A stretch of 64,000 nt of DNA, taken from contig NZ_MAGO01000011.1 in NCBI RefSeq assembly GCF_001687335.1, positions 56,312-120,311 on the forward strand, in the 5' to 3' direction. The stretch comes from Dissulfuribacter thermophilus (GTDB lineage: Bacteria; Desulfobacterota; Dissulfuribacteria; Dissulfuribacterales; Dissulfuribacteraceae). Of this stretch, positions 44,727-54,277 are shown piece after piece (the first letter of the stretch is position 1; every line of letters begins with the position of its first letter). Position numbers and translations under genes: made by a program. Under the pieces are notes generated by a model, which was not told where the DNA came from, ran no database searches, and saw only the letters and a list, made by a program, of their open reading frames with translations.

Positions 44727-46841
44727 TTAACCCAATCCTGTTGGGTCACAATCGATTTCTATGCGTACCCCTCTTTTGGGAACAGTTGAAAGTTTGTTCA
44801 ACAAGCCTTCAGCCAGCGATCTCACGGCCTTTCTTGACTGAGACTTGAGTAATAAATTCCACACGAACAAATCTTTTACCTTAGGCCTGATCCCAGGAGA
44901 GGGCCCAAGGATTTCCACTGCTTTTGTATATCTTTTTTGTATTTTTGGCAAAATACGCATAGCAATTTGTTGAGCCTCAAAACTAATTTTTTTCACATGT
45001 TCTTCTAACTTTCCAGAAAAAATTAAATTTATCAAATGACCAAATGGGGGATAAAAATGTCCTACACGTTTATTTCTTTCCTCTCTCAAAAACGATTCAT
45101 AATCGTGTTCACAGGCATAAACAATAGAATAGTGTTCTGGGCAGAAAGATTGAATTATTACTCTTCCTCTCTTTCCCCGTCTTCCGGCCCTCCCCGCTAC
45201 TTGAGTCAGGAGCTGAAATGTCTTTTCAGATGCATTGAAGGAAGGATAGTGAAGAGATTGATCGCCCCAGATTACCCCAACCAGACTGAGATTTGGAAAA
45301 TCATGTCCTTTGGTAATCATCTGAGTTCCCACCAGGGCATCAATGTCTCCTTTTCTAAAGCCTTCTAACGTATTGATAAGCTTCTTCTTTGATCCCATGG
45401 TATCTCTATCGAATCTCTCTGCCCTGATATTGGGAAACACCTGTACGAGTTCAGCCAAGACACGTTCTGTACCAATGCCTTTAGAACTGATGGCCTGTCC
45501 ACCACAATTTGGACACACAGGTAGGGCTGGCAAATTAAAACCACAGGAATGACAGACTAACAGCTCTTTGTTGCCTTTTGGACCAAAGCTCTTGTGAAGA
45601 GTAAGGGTAATTTCGCAATGGGGGCAGCGAAAGGCATGGCCACAGTCTGAACAGAAGACGAATGTTGCAAAACCTCGTCTATTTAAAAACAATAAAAGCT
45701 GTTCGTTAGAGTGAAGGGTCTCATCTATTGCCTTATATAGGGCCTCGCTCATCCACCAGGGCAGCCTGGGGATCTCCTTTTTCTTTCTCTTTGTTCTCAA
45801 GTCAATGAGTTCCACTTTGGGAAGTGGAGTGTCATGTACCCTTCGGGTCATGGTCAAGAGCTCATATTCACCCTTGATGACTTTTTCATAGGTTGTGAGA
45901 GAAGGCGTTGCCGAACCAAGGACCACAGTAGCATTCTGGAGTTTACCCAAAAGTAAGGCAAGATCCCTTGCGCTATACCTCAGCCTTACGTCTTGTTTAA
46001 AGGAATCGTCGTGTTCTTCGTCCACTACAATTAATCCAATATTGTCCAACGGAGCGAAAATAGCAGATCTTACCCCGACGATGATCCTTATCTTTCCATC
46101 CCTTATATCTTGCCATGTCTTTAACTTCTGAGGACCTGTGATCTTACTGTGCCACAGGCCCACTAGGTCACCAAAGGCATTATAAAACCACGCAACCAAC
46201 TGAGAGGCCAAGGCTATCTCAGGTACGAGTATAAGTGCAGTTTTGCCTAGGGCCAAGGCCGACTCTGCTGCTCTAATATAGACTTCAGTCTTTCCACTTC
46301 CTGTTACCCCATGGAGGACTACTGGAGAAAAAAGATTCCCTGAAATCCTCTTTTTCAACACTGATAAGACACTAATCTGTTCCTGAGTAAGACTCTTCGG
46401 ACGACAAGGAGCAGAAGGTGGAATTTGAAACCTTACTCTAGTCTTTTTCCTAGTATTTAGGATCTTTTCAATCGAACTCGACCTTGATGACAGCAGTAGG
46501 TTTGGAAGGGCCTCCTCTAGGGTCATTCCAACTGGGTAAAAGTAATACCAAGATACCGCCTGCAGGAATCGTCTATACTCCCTTGATATGATTGGAGCTT
46601 CATCTAAAACTGAACTAACCTCTTTGAGTTCAATATCAAGGTCTTGAGGATCTCTTTTTTCTGGTGGGTCCCATACAACACCGATCATGCGACGCCTTAA
46701 TCCAACTGGTACAAGCACCCTCATACCAGGTTCCAATTGGTCCATCCCCTGTGGTGGCATATAGGCCAGGAGACCTTGTTTTGGAATGGGAAGTGCAACA
46801 AATACGGGACTTATTTCAGATTCCAATGGAATTTGACCCAC
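44727..46841 (-). CDS. priA: Primosomal protein N' (replication restart helicase PriA)
   Basis: 704 residues. An N-terminal DNA 3'-end binding domain (VFVALPIPKQGLLAYMPP, VLVPVGLRRRMIGVV), a superfamily 2 helicase core with Walker A LHGVTGSGKTEVYIRA, the DEEH box VVDEEHDDSFKQ and LGSATPSL, and between the helicase lobes two zinc sites (FCSDCGHAFRCPHCEITL; CHSCGF; VCPNCGG). Motif GTQMITKGHDFPNLSLVGV and QVAGRAGRRGKRGRV complete the core. It restarts stalled replication forks by loading DnaB. Start is a GTG at 46841 with AGGA 6 nt upstream. It lies 130 bp downstream of galU, same strand; that spacer shows no clear terminator. Confidence 0.95.
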   Translation of the reverse strand: MGQIPLESEISPVFVALPIPKQGLLAYMPPQGMDQLEPGMRVLVPVGLRRRMIGVVWDPPEKRDPQDLDIELKEVSSVLDEAPIISREYRRFLQAVSWYYFYPVGMTLEEALPNLLLSSRSSSIEKILNTRKKTRVRFQIPPSAPCRPKSLTQEQISVLSVLKKRISGNLFSPVVLHGVTGSGKTEVYIRAAESALALGKTALILVPEIALASQLVAWFYNAFGDLVGLWHSKITGPQKLKTWQDIRDGKIRIIVGVRSAIFAPLDNIGLIVVDEEHDDSFKQDVRLRYSARDLALLLGKLQNATVVLGSATPSLTTYEKVIKGEYELLTMTRRVHDTPLPKVELIDLRTKRKKKEIPRLPWWMSEALYKAIDETLHSNEQLLLFLNRRGFATFVFCSDCGHAFRCPHCEITLTLHKSFGPKGNKELLVCHSCGFNLPALPVCPNCGGQAISSKGIGTERVLAELVQVFPNIRAERFDRDTMGSKKKLINTLEGFRKGDIDALVGTQMITKGHDFPNLSLVGVIWGDQSLHYPSFNASEKTFQLLTQVAGRAGRRGKRGRVIIQSFCPEHYSIVYACEHDYESFLREERNKRVGHFYPPFGHLINLIFSGKLEEHVKKISFEAQQIAMRILPKIQKRYTKAVEILGPSPGIRPKVKDLFVWNLLLKSQSRKAVRSLAEGLLNKLSTVPKRGVRIEIDCDPTGLG

Positions 46842-46971
46842 CTAATTCCTACTCTTTCCATCTCTTGGTTATACTGGACCCTCTTTGAGAGTGCTCAAGG
46901 CATGGACTTCCTTCAATTGCTGAAAACGTCCCTTTAATCTTTCTTGCATAATTTGACGCACAGGCTTTAGG

Positions 46972-47841
46972 TCAAAGTCTTTCCACGACCTGCTTCAGAT
47001 ATTCTGCGAACTTTGCCCCAAGTTCTGGGTGATCTAGGGCAAAATTTACAGTAGCCTGCAAATAGCCAAACTTATCTCCTGCGTCAAAGCGTTTACCCTT
47101 GAATTCATATGCATAAAGGGCTCGTTCTCTTCTTAAAGAATCAAGTGCGTCCGTTAGCTGAATTTCTCCTCCCACACCGGGCGAGGTTCTCTTTAAGCAC
47201 CCAAAGATTTCAGGCCTCAATACATACCTACCTATAATCGCAAGGTTTGACTTTGTGGTTCCAGGAGATGGTTTCTCAATTAGCCTTGAGACCTTAAATA
47301 TCCCCTTTTCCACTTCAACACCTTCAACTATTCCATAACGGTAAATTTCGTCATGTGGCACCCTCTGAACTGCTACGACTGATTCCTGGAATTTTCTAAA
47401 CACCTGCAGCATTTGATAGGCACATGGCACATCTGAATCTACAAGGTCATCTCCCAATACCACTAAAAAAGGATCGTTGCCGATTACTGTCTCTGTTACC
47501 ATAACGGCGTGGCCCAGACCCAATGGCTCCTTTTGCCGAACCGATACCACGTCTATTAGCTGTGATATGTGACGAACCTCCCTCAAAAGGTTGAGTTTTC
47601 CCTTTTGGGATAGAAAGGTCTCGAGTTCAAAGGAATAATCAAAGTGATTTTCTATTGCGCTCTTTCCAGATGCAGTGACCAATACCACTTCCTTGATACC
47701 AGAGGCTACAATCTCTTCTACAATGTATTGAATCGTAGGCCTATCCACAATAGTTAGCATTTCCTTTGGAATGGCCTTGGTAGCCGGAAGAAATCGAGTC
47801 CCTAGTCCTGCAACAGGTACTACAGCCTTTCTAATTTCCAT
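46972..47841 (-). CDS. galU: UTP-glucose-1-phosphate uridylyltransferase
   Basis: 289 residues. Nucleotidyltransferase start KAVVPVAGLGTRFLPATKAI, then PKEMLTIVDRPTIQYIVEE, FLVVLGDDLVDSD, IIGRYVLRPEIFGCL, GGEIQLTDAL and FKGKRFDAGDKFGYL, all diagnostic for bacterial GalU. It makes UDP-glucose for glycan and envelope synthesis. I set the start at 47841 (MEIRKAV) because a G-rich GGGGGGCGGG Shine-Dalgarno-like run precedes it; the longer frame to 47898 adds 19 residues unlike GalU. The start overlaps the end of the DtxR-type gene by 11 nt. Confidence 0.95.
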   Translation of the reverse strand: MEIRKAVVPVAGLGTRFLPATKAIPKEMLTIVDRPTIQYIVEEIVASGIKEVVLVTASGKSAIENHFDYSFELETFLSQKGKLNLLREVRHISQLIDVVSVRQKEPLGLGHAVMVTETVIGNDPFLVVLGDDLVDSDVPCAYQMLQVFRKFQESVVAVQRVPHDEIYRYGIVEGVEVEKGIFKVSRLIEKPSPGTTKSNLAIIGRYVLRPEIFGCLKRTSPGVGGEIQLTDALDSLRRERALYAYEFKGKRFDAGDKFGYLQATVNFALDHPELGAKFAEYLKQVVERL

Positions 47842-48331
47842 CCGGCCCGCCCCCCTTATTACAATGCTCACATGTTGAAATATCGTTGTCACCGTCAAAT
47901 TGTTTTTTTAAGTCGTCAAGCAAGCCCTTTCGACTCAACGGACATGACTCCAGGAGCTTTATAAAGTGGACAAATCTGTCAATGATCTCTTGTGGAATAC
48001 CGTGCTCCATCTTACATGCCGCCTCATCGGCGAGCTCTTCCGGAACTGCTAAGGCCTTCACGAAAAACTCCTTTAGAATCTCATGGCGTCTTACTATATC
48101 CTCTGCAACAGCATTTCCCTTTTCAGTGAGACTGATAACATCGTAAGGAGCATAATGTATAAGACCCCTCTTTGAGAGGGTCCTGAGTGCCCCTGTTACA
48201 GATGCATTACTTACCCCAAGCCTTTTTGCAATATCCTTTGCCCTAACCGCTTTTTTTTCCTTGATTATTAAGTAGATGGCTTCAAGGTAATCTTCAAGAC
48301 TTGCACTTAAAATATGGTGAGATTTATCCAT
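47831..48331 (-). CDS. DtxR/MntR-family metal-dependent transcriptional regulator
   Basis: 166 residues. N-terminal winged helix with SASLEDYLEAIYLIIKEKKA, VRAKDIAKRLGVSNASVTGA and the wing GLIHYAPYDVISLTEKGN; the dimerisation domain contains the metal ligands VRRHEILKEFFV and DEAACKMEHGIPQEIIDRF. There is no SH3-like third domain, so it is the short MntR-like form, but the metal (Mn or Fe) cannot be told. The C-terminus CEHCNKGGGPDGN adds a CxxC pair that is not standard. Upstream DNA is very AT-rich with ACAAA-T-TTTGT at 48352-48362, a possible autoregulatory operator. No metal transporter is adjacent. Confidence 0.9.
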   Translation of the reverse strand: MDKSHHILSASLEDYLEAIYLIIKEKKAVRAKDIAKRLGVSNASVTGALRTLSKRGLIHYAPYDVISLTEKGNAVAEDIVRRHEILKEFFVKALAVPEELADEAACKMEHGIPQEIIDRFVHFIKLLESCPLSRKGLLDDLKKQFDGDNDISTCEHCNKGGGPDGN

Positions 48332-48474
48332 GGATAATTAGTAAAATATAAACAAATTTTGTCAATAATACAAATTATATTCAATGTTAATTATAAAAAC
48401 ATTTTTTCTTTAAAAAAGAGAACTTATACTTAATCGTTTAGAAACCCAAAATATAATCCAACAGGTTGAAGATG

Positions 48475-49134
48475 CTATTTTAACCCCTTTTTTTGAAGTT
48501 CTTCCTGAATAGCAAAGAGAGGCTTATAATTTAACTCTTTCTCTCTGATTGCCTCAGGTAAAAATTCTTTCAACCTATCAAGGTCAGCATGGGAAATCAC
48601 AAGGTCAACACTGTATGAAAATGCCTGCAGAGAATCGTACCTATTACCTTCTGGGGCACAATAGAGAAAAAATGTCTTCCTTCTTGTTTCAGCTGGGAGA
48701 TGAGATGCCTTGACCAGTAATTGTAACAGCTTATCCTGCATCTGTTGCCCTTGCTGATAAAAGAAACAAAGGGGATAAGTGAAGAGTCTGAAACGGCCTT
48801 CTAGTTCATCTGGCCAATTGACAACTCTGGTCTCAAATCCCATGTCATTTAATAATTTGAAAATATTTGAAGGCTCCTTGATATCAGCCACCACAATAGC
48901 CACCTTTTGACCTGGTTGAAAGTACTCTTGGGCCTTTAACAGGATTTCGGATGAAACCAGAGGGCTATCTTGACTGGATACTGGATTTTTCCGTAGTCCT
49001 ACCGGAATCTTTTCACCACACTGGAGGCATTTTACCATTATTGTTTTTCCAGCAGGTATCTTATCTGCCCCAATCCTGTATTTCCTTGAGCAATTAGGGC
49101 AAATTATGCTAACATAATTTTCATCTGTGCTCAT
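48475..49134 (-). CDS. Zinc-ribbon (MJ0042-type) protein in a pilT operon
   Basis: 219 residues. An N-terminal zinc ribbon CPNCSRKYRIGADKIPAGK...VKCLQCGEKI (residues ~12-42), the MJ0042-type finger often found at the start of envelope/motility-linked proteins in delta-type bacteria. The rest (about 70-215) looks like a compact alpha/beta domain, possibly receiver-like (GQKVAIVVADIKEPSNIFKLL, then FETRVVNWPDELEGRF), but without the acidic pocket that would make it a working receiver. Overlaps the preceding PilU-like gene by 4 nt (ATGA), so it is probably an accessory regulator of pilus retraction. Function unproven. Confidence 0.8.
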   Translation of the reverse strand: MSTDENYVSIICPNCSRKYRIGADKIPAGKTIMVKCLQCGEKIPVGLRKNPVSSQDSPLVSSEILLKAQEYFQPGQKVAIVVADIKEPSNIFKLLNDMGFETRVVNWPDELEGRFRLFTYPLCFFYQQGQQMQDKLLQLLVKASHLPAETRRKTFFLYCAPEGNRYDSLQAFSYSVDLVISHADLDRLKEFLPEAIREKELNYKPLFAIQEELQKKGLK

Positions 49135-50297
49135 GGTGACTCATCCCAATCAAAATCAATGCTCAACCCTTCAATATCAGTGGTCTTTTCTCCTCTTTTG
49201 CTTTTTATAAGGTCAATGCCTTGTCTTACCTTCGCCTTACTACTTGCGTATGCAAGGGCTGTTTCTTCTGTGATTAGATTGTCTTCAAATAGCTTTAATA
49301 TATGCTGATCAAAGGTCTGCATGTCATAGGCAGAACCCTTTTCAAGGGTCCCATAAAAAGTCTTTTCCTCTGATTCTCCTTGGAGTATAAGGCTCTTTAT
49401 TTGAAGATTGGAACGCAGGATCTCGTAGGCAGCCACCCTTCCACCGCCAACTTTGGGCAAGAGCCTCTGGGCTACAATCCAGCGAATGGTATCTGCGAGT
49501 CTTGAACGTATTTGACGTTCCTCTTCTATTGAAAACATTCCAAGGATGCGATTTATGGCCTGCCCAGCATTTACAGTGTGAAGAGTGCTGAAAACCAGGT
49601 GTCCTGTATCTGCTGCATTGAGGGCTATTTCCATTGTCTCTTTATCGCGAATCTCTCCAACTAAAATGACATGGGGAGCCTGCCTCAATGCAGCCCTCAA
49701 TCCACTTGCAAATTGATCAAAATCAAGACCCAATTCCCTTTGATTGAAAGTGGCTTTTTTATGAGGATGAACAAATTCAATAGGATCCTCAAGAGTGACC
49801 ACATGAACAGGGGAAGTCTCGTTAATTACGTCCAAGATAGCCGCAAGGCTGGTACTCTTACCACTTCCGGTGGCGCCAACAAAGAGGATGATCCCGTTTT
49901 TTTCCTGTGCCATCTTATAGAAGCACTCTGGCATCTTCATTTCCTTAATGGTGGGGATCTTGCTGGACAGTTGGCGCATTACAATGCTGTATGTGCCCCT
50001 CTGAGAAAAAATGTTGACCCTAAATCTGGGCCCTGATGGATGCTGATACGAAAGATCACATGAACCATGTAAAAGCAGATCTGATAAAAGGCGCTTGTTG
50101 CCTTCAACAAGGCACATGACGATCTGCTCTGTCTGAACAGGTGTGAGCACGCTGGTCATTAGGGGGAAAGAGACGGGCTTGAGCACACCATCTGCACACA
50201 CCTGAACTGGTCGGCCCACAGTAAGATTGAGATCCGAGAATTTCGGATACTGATCTAGGGCCTTCTGCACTAATGTGGCTATGTCGTTAAATCTCAA
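49131..50297 (-). CDS. pilU: PilT/PilU-like pilus retraction ATPase
   Basis: 388 residues. Walker A GATGSGKSTSLAAILD, the Asp box TLEDPIEFVH, Walker B APHVILVGEIRDKETMEIAL and the His box GHLVFSTLHTVNAGQAINRI are intact. It has a ~10-residue longer N-terminus and a ~20-residue C-terminal extension compared with PilT, as in PilU-type accessory retraction motors. The start is TTG at 50297, with AGAGG 8 nt upstream, 3 nt after the pilT stop. It should assist PilT in depolymerising type IV pili at the inner membrane base. The PilU versus second-PilT assignment is uncertain. Confidence 0.85.
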   Translation of the reverse strand: MRFNDIATLVQKALDQYPKFSDLNLTVGRPVQVCADGVLKPVSFPLMTSVLTPVQTEQIVMCLVEGNKRLLSDLLLHGSCDLSYQHPSGPRFRVNIFSQRGTYSIVMRQLSSKIPTIKEMKMPECFYKMAQEKNGIILFVGATGSGKSTSLAAILDVINETSPVHVVTLEDPIEFVHPHKKATFNQRELGLDFDQFASGLRAALRQAPHVILVGEIRDKETMEIALNAADTGHLVFSTLHTVNAGQAINRILGMFSIEEERQIRSRLADTIRWIVAQRLLPKVGGGRVAAYEILRSNLQIKSLILQGESEEKTFYGTLEKGSAYDMQTFDQHILKLFEDNLITEETALAYASSKAKVRQGIDLIKSKRGEKTTDIEGLSIDFDWDESP

Positions 50298-50300
50298 GGT

Positions 50301-51380
50301 TTAAACCTCTGTGATATCGTCAATCCTGGTTGTATACGGCCTAAATTTTGCCTTGTCAACACACTTATTGTAGGCCTCGTTGGGATCAATCCAGCCCTTC
50401 TGGAGTAGCTCCATTATAGCATCATCCAGGGTTTGCATTCCGTATTTCTTTCCTGTTTGCCTTGAAGATGGGATCTGATAGGTCTTGCCTTCACGTATCA
50501 GATTTCTCACTGCCGGAGTGGCAATGAGTATCTCAAAAGCAACACATCTTCCAGGTTTGTCAATGCGTTTGAACATTGTCTGTGATATTACTGCCCTAAG
50601 TGCATCAGCCAGTGTTGATCTCACCTGTGGCTGCTGATGGGTTGGGAATATCTCTATTATCCTATCAACGGTCTTAGCTGCACTTATGGTATGTAGCGTG
50701 CCCATTACAAGGTGACCGGTCATTGCAGCCTCGATAGCCAGTGAAATAGTCTCTAAGTCCCTCATTTCACCTACAAGTATAATATCAGGATCTTCACGTA
50801 GAGCGCCCCTCAAGGCAGCACTGAACGATCTCGTATGGGTTCCCACCTCCCTGTGATTTATCAGACAGCCTTTGCTCTTATGGACAAATTCTATAGGATC
50901 TTCAATTGTAATAATGTGGTCTTTTCTGTGTCTGTTTGCATGGTCCACTATTGCCGCAAGGGTAGTTGATTTACCGCTCCCCGTAGGCCCTGTAACCAAT
51001 ACAAGCCCCCTTGGTAGCATGGCCAATTTTGTGATAACTGGTGGAAGACCGAGCTCTTCAGCTGTCTTTATCTCACTAGGGATTTCACGAAAAACTGCAG
51101 CAATGCCATTTTTCTGCATGAAGAAATTGGCGCGGTACCGTGCAAGCCCTGGGATCTCATAACCAAAGTCCACATCGCCAGTCTCTTCAAAGACCTTGAT
51201 CTTTTCTTCAGGAGCTATCTCATAGAGCATGGCCTTAAGTTCGTCATTTTCGAGAACCTTGTATTTAACCCTATGAAGTTCGCCCCTTATCCTGAGAACT
51301 GGAGGAGATCCGGAGGCAAGGTGGAGGTCAGAAGCACCCTGTTCATTCATCAATTTAAAAAAGGCATCTATCTTTGCCAT
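50301..51380 (-). CDS. pilT: Twitching motility ATPase PilT
   Basis: 359 residues. N-terminal PAS-like domain (FFKLMNEQGASDLHLASGSP), then the secretion ATPase domain with VTGPTGSGKSTTLAAIVDH, ITIEDPIEFVHKSKGCLINH, DPDIILVGEMRDLETISLAI and GHLVMGTLHTISAAKTVDRI. The family's C-terminal motif following AIRNLIREGK is present (AVRNLIREGKTYQIPSSRQT). It is a hexamer that retracts type IV pili. GGAGG sits 4 nt before the ATG. First gene of the pilT-pilU-zinc ribbon operon; the long spacer upstream presumably holds its promoter. Confidence 0.94.
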   Translation of the reverse strand: MAKIDAFFKLMNEQGASDLHLASGSPPVLRIRGELHRVKYKVLENDELKAMLYEIAPEEKIKVFEETGDVDFGYEIPGLARYRANFFMQKNGIAAVFREIPSEIKTAEELGLPPVITKLAMLPRGLVLVTGPTGSGKSTTLAAIVDHANRHRKDHIITIEDPIEFVHKSKGCLINHREVGTHTRSFSAALRGALREDPDIILVGEMRDLETISLAIEAAMTGHLVMGTLHTISAAKTVDRIIEIFPTHQQPQVRSTLADALRAVISQTMFKRIDKPGRCVAFEILIATPAVRNLIREGKTYQIPSSRQTGKKYGMQTLDDAIMELLQKGWIDPNEAYNKCVDKAKFRPYTTRIDDITEV

Positions 51381-51801
51381 TTTTCCTCCCTTGTTTCCTA
51401 TTATTTCTTTTTTAGTCCTAACCTATTCTCCCAATCGTTTTTTGCTAAACGACTACAAACAGCATCGAAAAAGGACAGTATCCACATATTTAGGTGGCAA
51501 TTCATGATTAGCCTAGATTATTAGGATGTTATTAAATGCTCTCCATATCCACAACAAATGGACAACGAGCTTTTGCAATCTTCAAAATTTAAACATGATT
51601 AGTACCTAATAACTACTTGAATTACAAGGAACTTCATCTTATCTTCAGCACCAGCAGTATCTGGCTATGTCTGGACACAGTAAAGACCCGATATCTACCT
51701 TCTATAATCGACCAAGTGTAAATTTGGATTAAATGAAAATAGGAACATTGACACACATTCCATAGAGCAGTAAGTTAAAAGGATGCATTAGGGGGCTAGA
51801 G
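51381..51801. other. 421-bp divergent spacer, no gene seen
   Basis: AT-rich DNA between pilT (minus) and tatA (plus). No open frame with a credible start. I see a small TCGTTT/AAACGA inverted repeat at 51435-51452 near pilT and the promoter-like site before tatA, listed separately. No tRNA fold, tandem repeat or terminator with a T-run was recognised. Confidence 0.6.
51748..51776 (+). promoter_or_regulatory. Possible sigma-70 type promoter of tatA-resB-ccsA
   Basis: A perfect -35 TTGACA (51748-51753) is followed after 17 bp by TAAGTT (51771-51776), a weak -10. The tatA start is 26 nt further on. Confidence 0.4.
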
Positions 51802-51969
51802 GTGTTCGGGCTTGGGATACCGGAGTTTTTAATAATCCTTGCCATCTTGCTCATTATCTTTGGAGCCAAAAAGCTCCCTGAGATAGGTAAAGGGCTTGGC
51901 AAAGGCATAAAAAATTTTAAAAAATCCCTTAAGGAGGAAGAAAAAGAGTCCGAACATCAATCTGATTGA
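51802..51969 (+). CDS. tatA: Short TatA-family protein
   Basis: 55 residues from a GTG start, preceded by a GGGGG run. The sequence has the TatA pattern: a short hydrophobic helix ([20 protein letters not shown]), the [20 protein letters not shown] hinge and amphipathic helix, and a short charged tail ([12 protein letters not shown]). TatA forms the variable pore of the twin-arginine translocase in the cytoplasmic membrane, exporting folded proteins. It is followed by resB. A second, longer TatA is encoded at 54278. No TatB or TatC gene is in the window. Confidence 0.9.
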   Translation: MFGLGIPEFLIILAILLIIFGAKKLPEIGKGLGKGIKNFKKSLKEEEKESEHQSD

Positions 51970-51995
51970 GGTCAGATTTCGGACCCCCTAGGCCT

Positions 51996-53354
51996 ATGAA
52001 AAGTCAAAAGAAGAGCGACAATCCCATACTCAATTTTTTTTCATCTGTAAAACTTGCTGTAGTCATCTTTATCATCCTGGCAATTGCCTCAATAGTGGGG
52101 ACAATCATTCCCCAAGGAGAGAGCTTACATTTTTACCTTGATCGATACGGTCCCAATCTTTTTAATTTAATCCGATGGTTACATCTGGATGACACGTATC
52201 ATTCCTGGTGGTATTTGGCACTTTTAGGACTTTTTTCCCTAAATCTCCTTGTATGCATTTCAAGGAGACTCCCATACACTCTTGAACTTATCAGGCGAGA
52301 CAGTTCAAATGTCGATGCTGACAAACTCTTAAGAATGCCTTTTAAGGCCTCGTGGTCTCTTAGTCGTTCACTTGACGACTCCAAGCAAGGGGCTCTCCTT
52401 AATACTTTTTCAAAAATTGCAGGACGCATTAAAAAAGAACGGTCGCTTGAAGATGGCTCAAGAGTGTATCTAGTAGAAAAAGGAAAATGGAGTTATTGGG
52501 GGCTTTATGGGCTACATTTCAGCCTTCTCATAATATTTTTAGGGGCAATCATCGGAAATTTCTTTGGCTTCGGCGGTAGTATCATGATCGCCGAGGGCGA
52601 AAGCACAGATCATATCTACCGTCGCGGCGACGGCACCCCTATTCCTTTGGGATTTACCATTCGATGCGACAAGTTTGATGTACAATTCTATGACAATGGC
52701 GCTCCTAAACTCTTCAGATCAGACTTGACTGTAATTGAAAATGGCAAAGAGGTCCTAAAGAAAGAGGTCTTAGTGAATTCCCCGCTCACCTACAAAGGTG
52801 TTCGTTTTTATCAGTCTTCATACCAGGCAATCCCAACTGTCAAATTAAAGTTGAGTCGCTCTGACGGAGGTTCAAAAGATCTTTCTATTCCCGCATACAA
52901 GAAAATCCCCCTGCCAGAAGAGGGCCTGGAGATCGGAATAATGCAATATATACCCAATGTACATGGAGTCCCAGCTATTCGCCTCTGGGTTGGCACACCT
53001 AATGGCGGCTCACAGGTCATATGGGTACTAAAAGGAAGAGACGGAGAATTTAACAACCAAAAAGTCCTCTACAGGGTCTCATTAGAAGGAATAAAAAATA
53101 ATTTTATGACGGGACTTCAAGTTAAAAAGGACCCTGGAGTACCATTGGTGTATCTCGGATGCATTGGCCTAATACTTGGCATATTTATCGCCTTTTGGGT
53201 ACCACACAAGCGACTCTGGTTGATGATAAGGCCTAAGGGCAAGGCTACTGAAGTCATTGTCGCAGGACAAATCAACAAAAACAAGACTGGCTTCAAAAAA
53301 GAATTTGAAGAGTTAAAGACACAAATCAGCGCTTCATTAGGAGAAAAAATATGA
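51996..53354 (+). CDS. resB: ResB/Ccs1, cytochrome c biogenesis protein
   Basis: 452 residues. Membrane helices near residues 14-33 (FSSVKLAVVIFIILAIASIVGTI), 70-88 (WWYLALLGLFSLNLLVCI), 165-188 (LHFSLLIIFLGAIIGNFFGFG) and near 390-410, with a large periplasmic domain between the third and fourth (IRCDKFDVQFYDNGAPKLFRS to VKLKLSRSDG). This is the ResB half of system II, which with CcsA moves heme and attaches it to CxxCH cysteines. I use the ATG at 51996; an in-frame TTG at 51966 overlaps tatA's stop. The end overlaps ccsA by 4 nt. Confidence 0.92.
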   Translation: MKSQKKSDNPILNFFSSVKLAVVIFIILAIASIVGTIIPQGESLHFYLDRYGPNLFNLIRWLHLDDTYHSWWYLALLGLFSLNLLVCISRRLPYTLELIRRDSSNVDADKLLRMPFKASWSLSRSLDDSKQGALLNTFSKIAGRIKKERSLEDGSRVYLVEKGKWSYWGLYGLHFSLLIIFLGAIIGNFFGFGGSIMIAEGESTDHIYRRGDGTPIPLGFTIRCDKFDVQFYDNGAPKLFRSDLTVIENGKEVLKKEVLVNSPLTYKGVRFYQSSYQAIPTVKLKLSRSDGGSKDLSIPAYKKIPLPEEGLEIGIMQYIPNVHGVPAIRLWVGTPNGGSQVIWVLKGRDGEFNNQKVLYRVSLEGIKNNFMTGLQVKKDPGVPLVYLGCIGLILGIFIAFWVPHKRLWLMIRPKGKATEVIVAGQINKNKTGFKKEFEELKTQISASLGEKI

Positions 53355-54196
53355 TATCAAGTTCTTATTTACTTAGTTGGTGTACTTTTATCTATCTTGG
53401 TGCATCAGTATTATATATTATGCACTGGCTCTTTCGACTCAAGCCAGTAGGTTTCTTAGGAACAGTTAGCACTGTAATTGGTGTAATCGTGCAGACAGCA
53501 GGCATTGGACTTCGATGGATTGAGTCGTATCAGTTGGGCTATGGCCATGCACCACTTTCAAATCTATACGAGTCCCTCGTCTTCTTTTCCTGGGCAACGG
53601 CTCTAACTTACGTATTCGTAGAATACAAGACCAAGAGCCGGGTCATTGGTGCATTTGCCATGCCTTTTGCTGCAATTTCCATGGCCTATGCCTCGTTTAA
53701 TCCCAATGTGCGGGATTCGATCGAACCCTTGATCCCAGCCCTTCAAAGCAATTGGCTGATCGCTCATGTGATTACATGTTTCATTGGATATGCAGCTTTT
53801 GCTGTAGCATGCGGCCTTGGCATCATGTATCTCTTAAAAAATATGAGCCCTAATAAGGATTCAGGACTACTGGGCGCCTTTCCCAGCCTGAAGGGCATTG
53901 ATGAACTCATGCATCAGACCATTATTTTTGGATTTCTCTGGCTCAGCGTCGGTATCATAACCGGAGCAGTTTGGGCCAACCAGGCGTGGGGGACATATTG
54001 GAGCTGGGACCCAAAAGAGACATGGAGTCTTATTACATGGTTTGTATATGCCACTGCCCTTCATGCCAGATTTGTCAGGGGGTGGAAGGGCACCAAAATC
54101 GCCTTTATATCCATTATAGGATTTTGCTCTGTGATCTTCACATACTTTGGCGTAAACTTTTTACTGTCAGGGCTTCATAGCTACGGTTCGCAATAA
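53351..54196 (+). CDS. ccsA: CcsA/ResC, heme handling cytochrome c biogenesis protein
   Basis: 281 residues with eight predicted membrane helices. The WWD heme-binding signature is clear (WGTYWSWDPKETWSLITWFV near residue 215), and histidines in LHARFVRGW and ITCFIGYAAF-adjacent IAHV are in the usual positions for heme ligands. It partners ResB to form the cytochrome c synthetase. The start lies inside the last codons of resB (4-nt overlap). The target cytochromes are mostly outside the window, except perhaps the CxxCH protein at 17.2-17.5 kb. Confidence 0.94.
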   Translation: MISSSYLLSWCTFIYLGASVLYIMHWLFRLKPVGFLGTVSTVIGVIVQTAGIGLRWIESYQLGYGHAPLSNLYESLVFFSWATALTYVFVEYKTKSRVIGAFAMPFAAISMAYASFNPNVRDSIEPLIPALQSNWLIAHVITCFIGYAAFAVACGLGIMYLLKNMSPNKDSGLLGAFPSLKGIDELMHQTIIFGFLWLSVGIITGAVWANQAWGTYWSWDPKETWSLITWFVYATALHARFVRGWKGTKIAFISIIGFCSVIFTYFGVNFLLSGLHSYGSQ

Positions 54197-54277
54197 TTGA
54201 AATTATATTGCTTATGATTATATTAAAAGAAAGAAATCACGGGATATATCCCCGATTTAAATTTGGAGGATAGAATA

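Noticed and set aside
51381..51801. Hidden tRNA or small gene in the pilT-tatA spacer
   Set aside because: No cloverleaf, no open frame with start and ribosome binding site; only the short tatA at its end is real.
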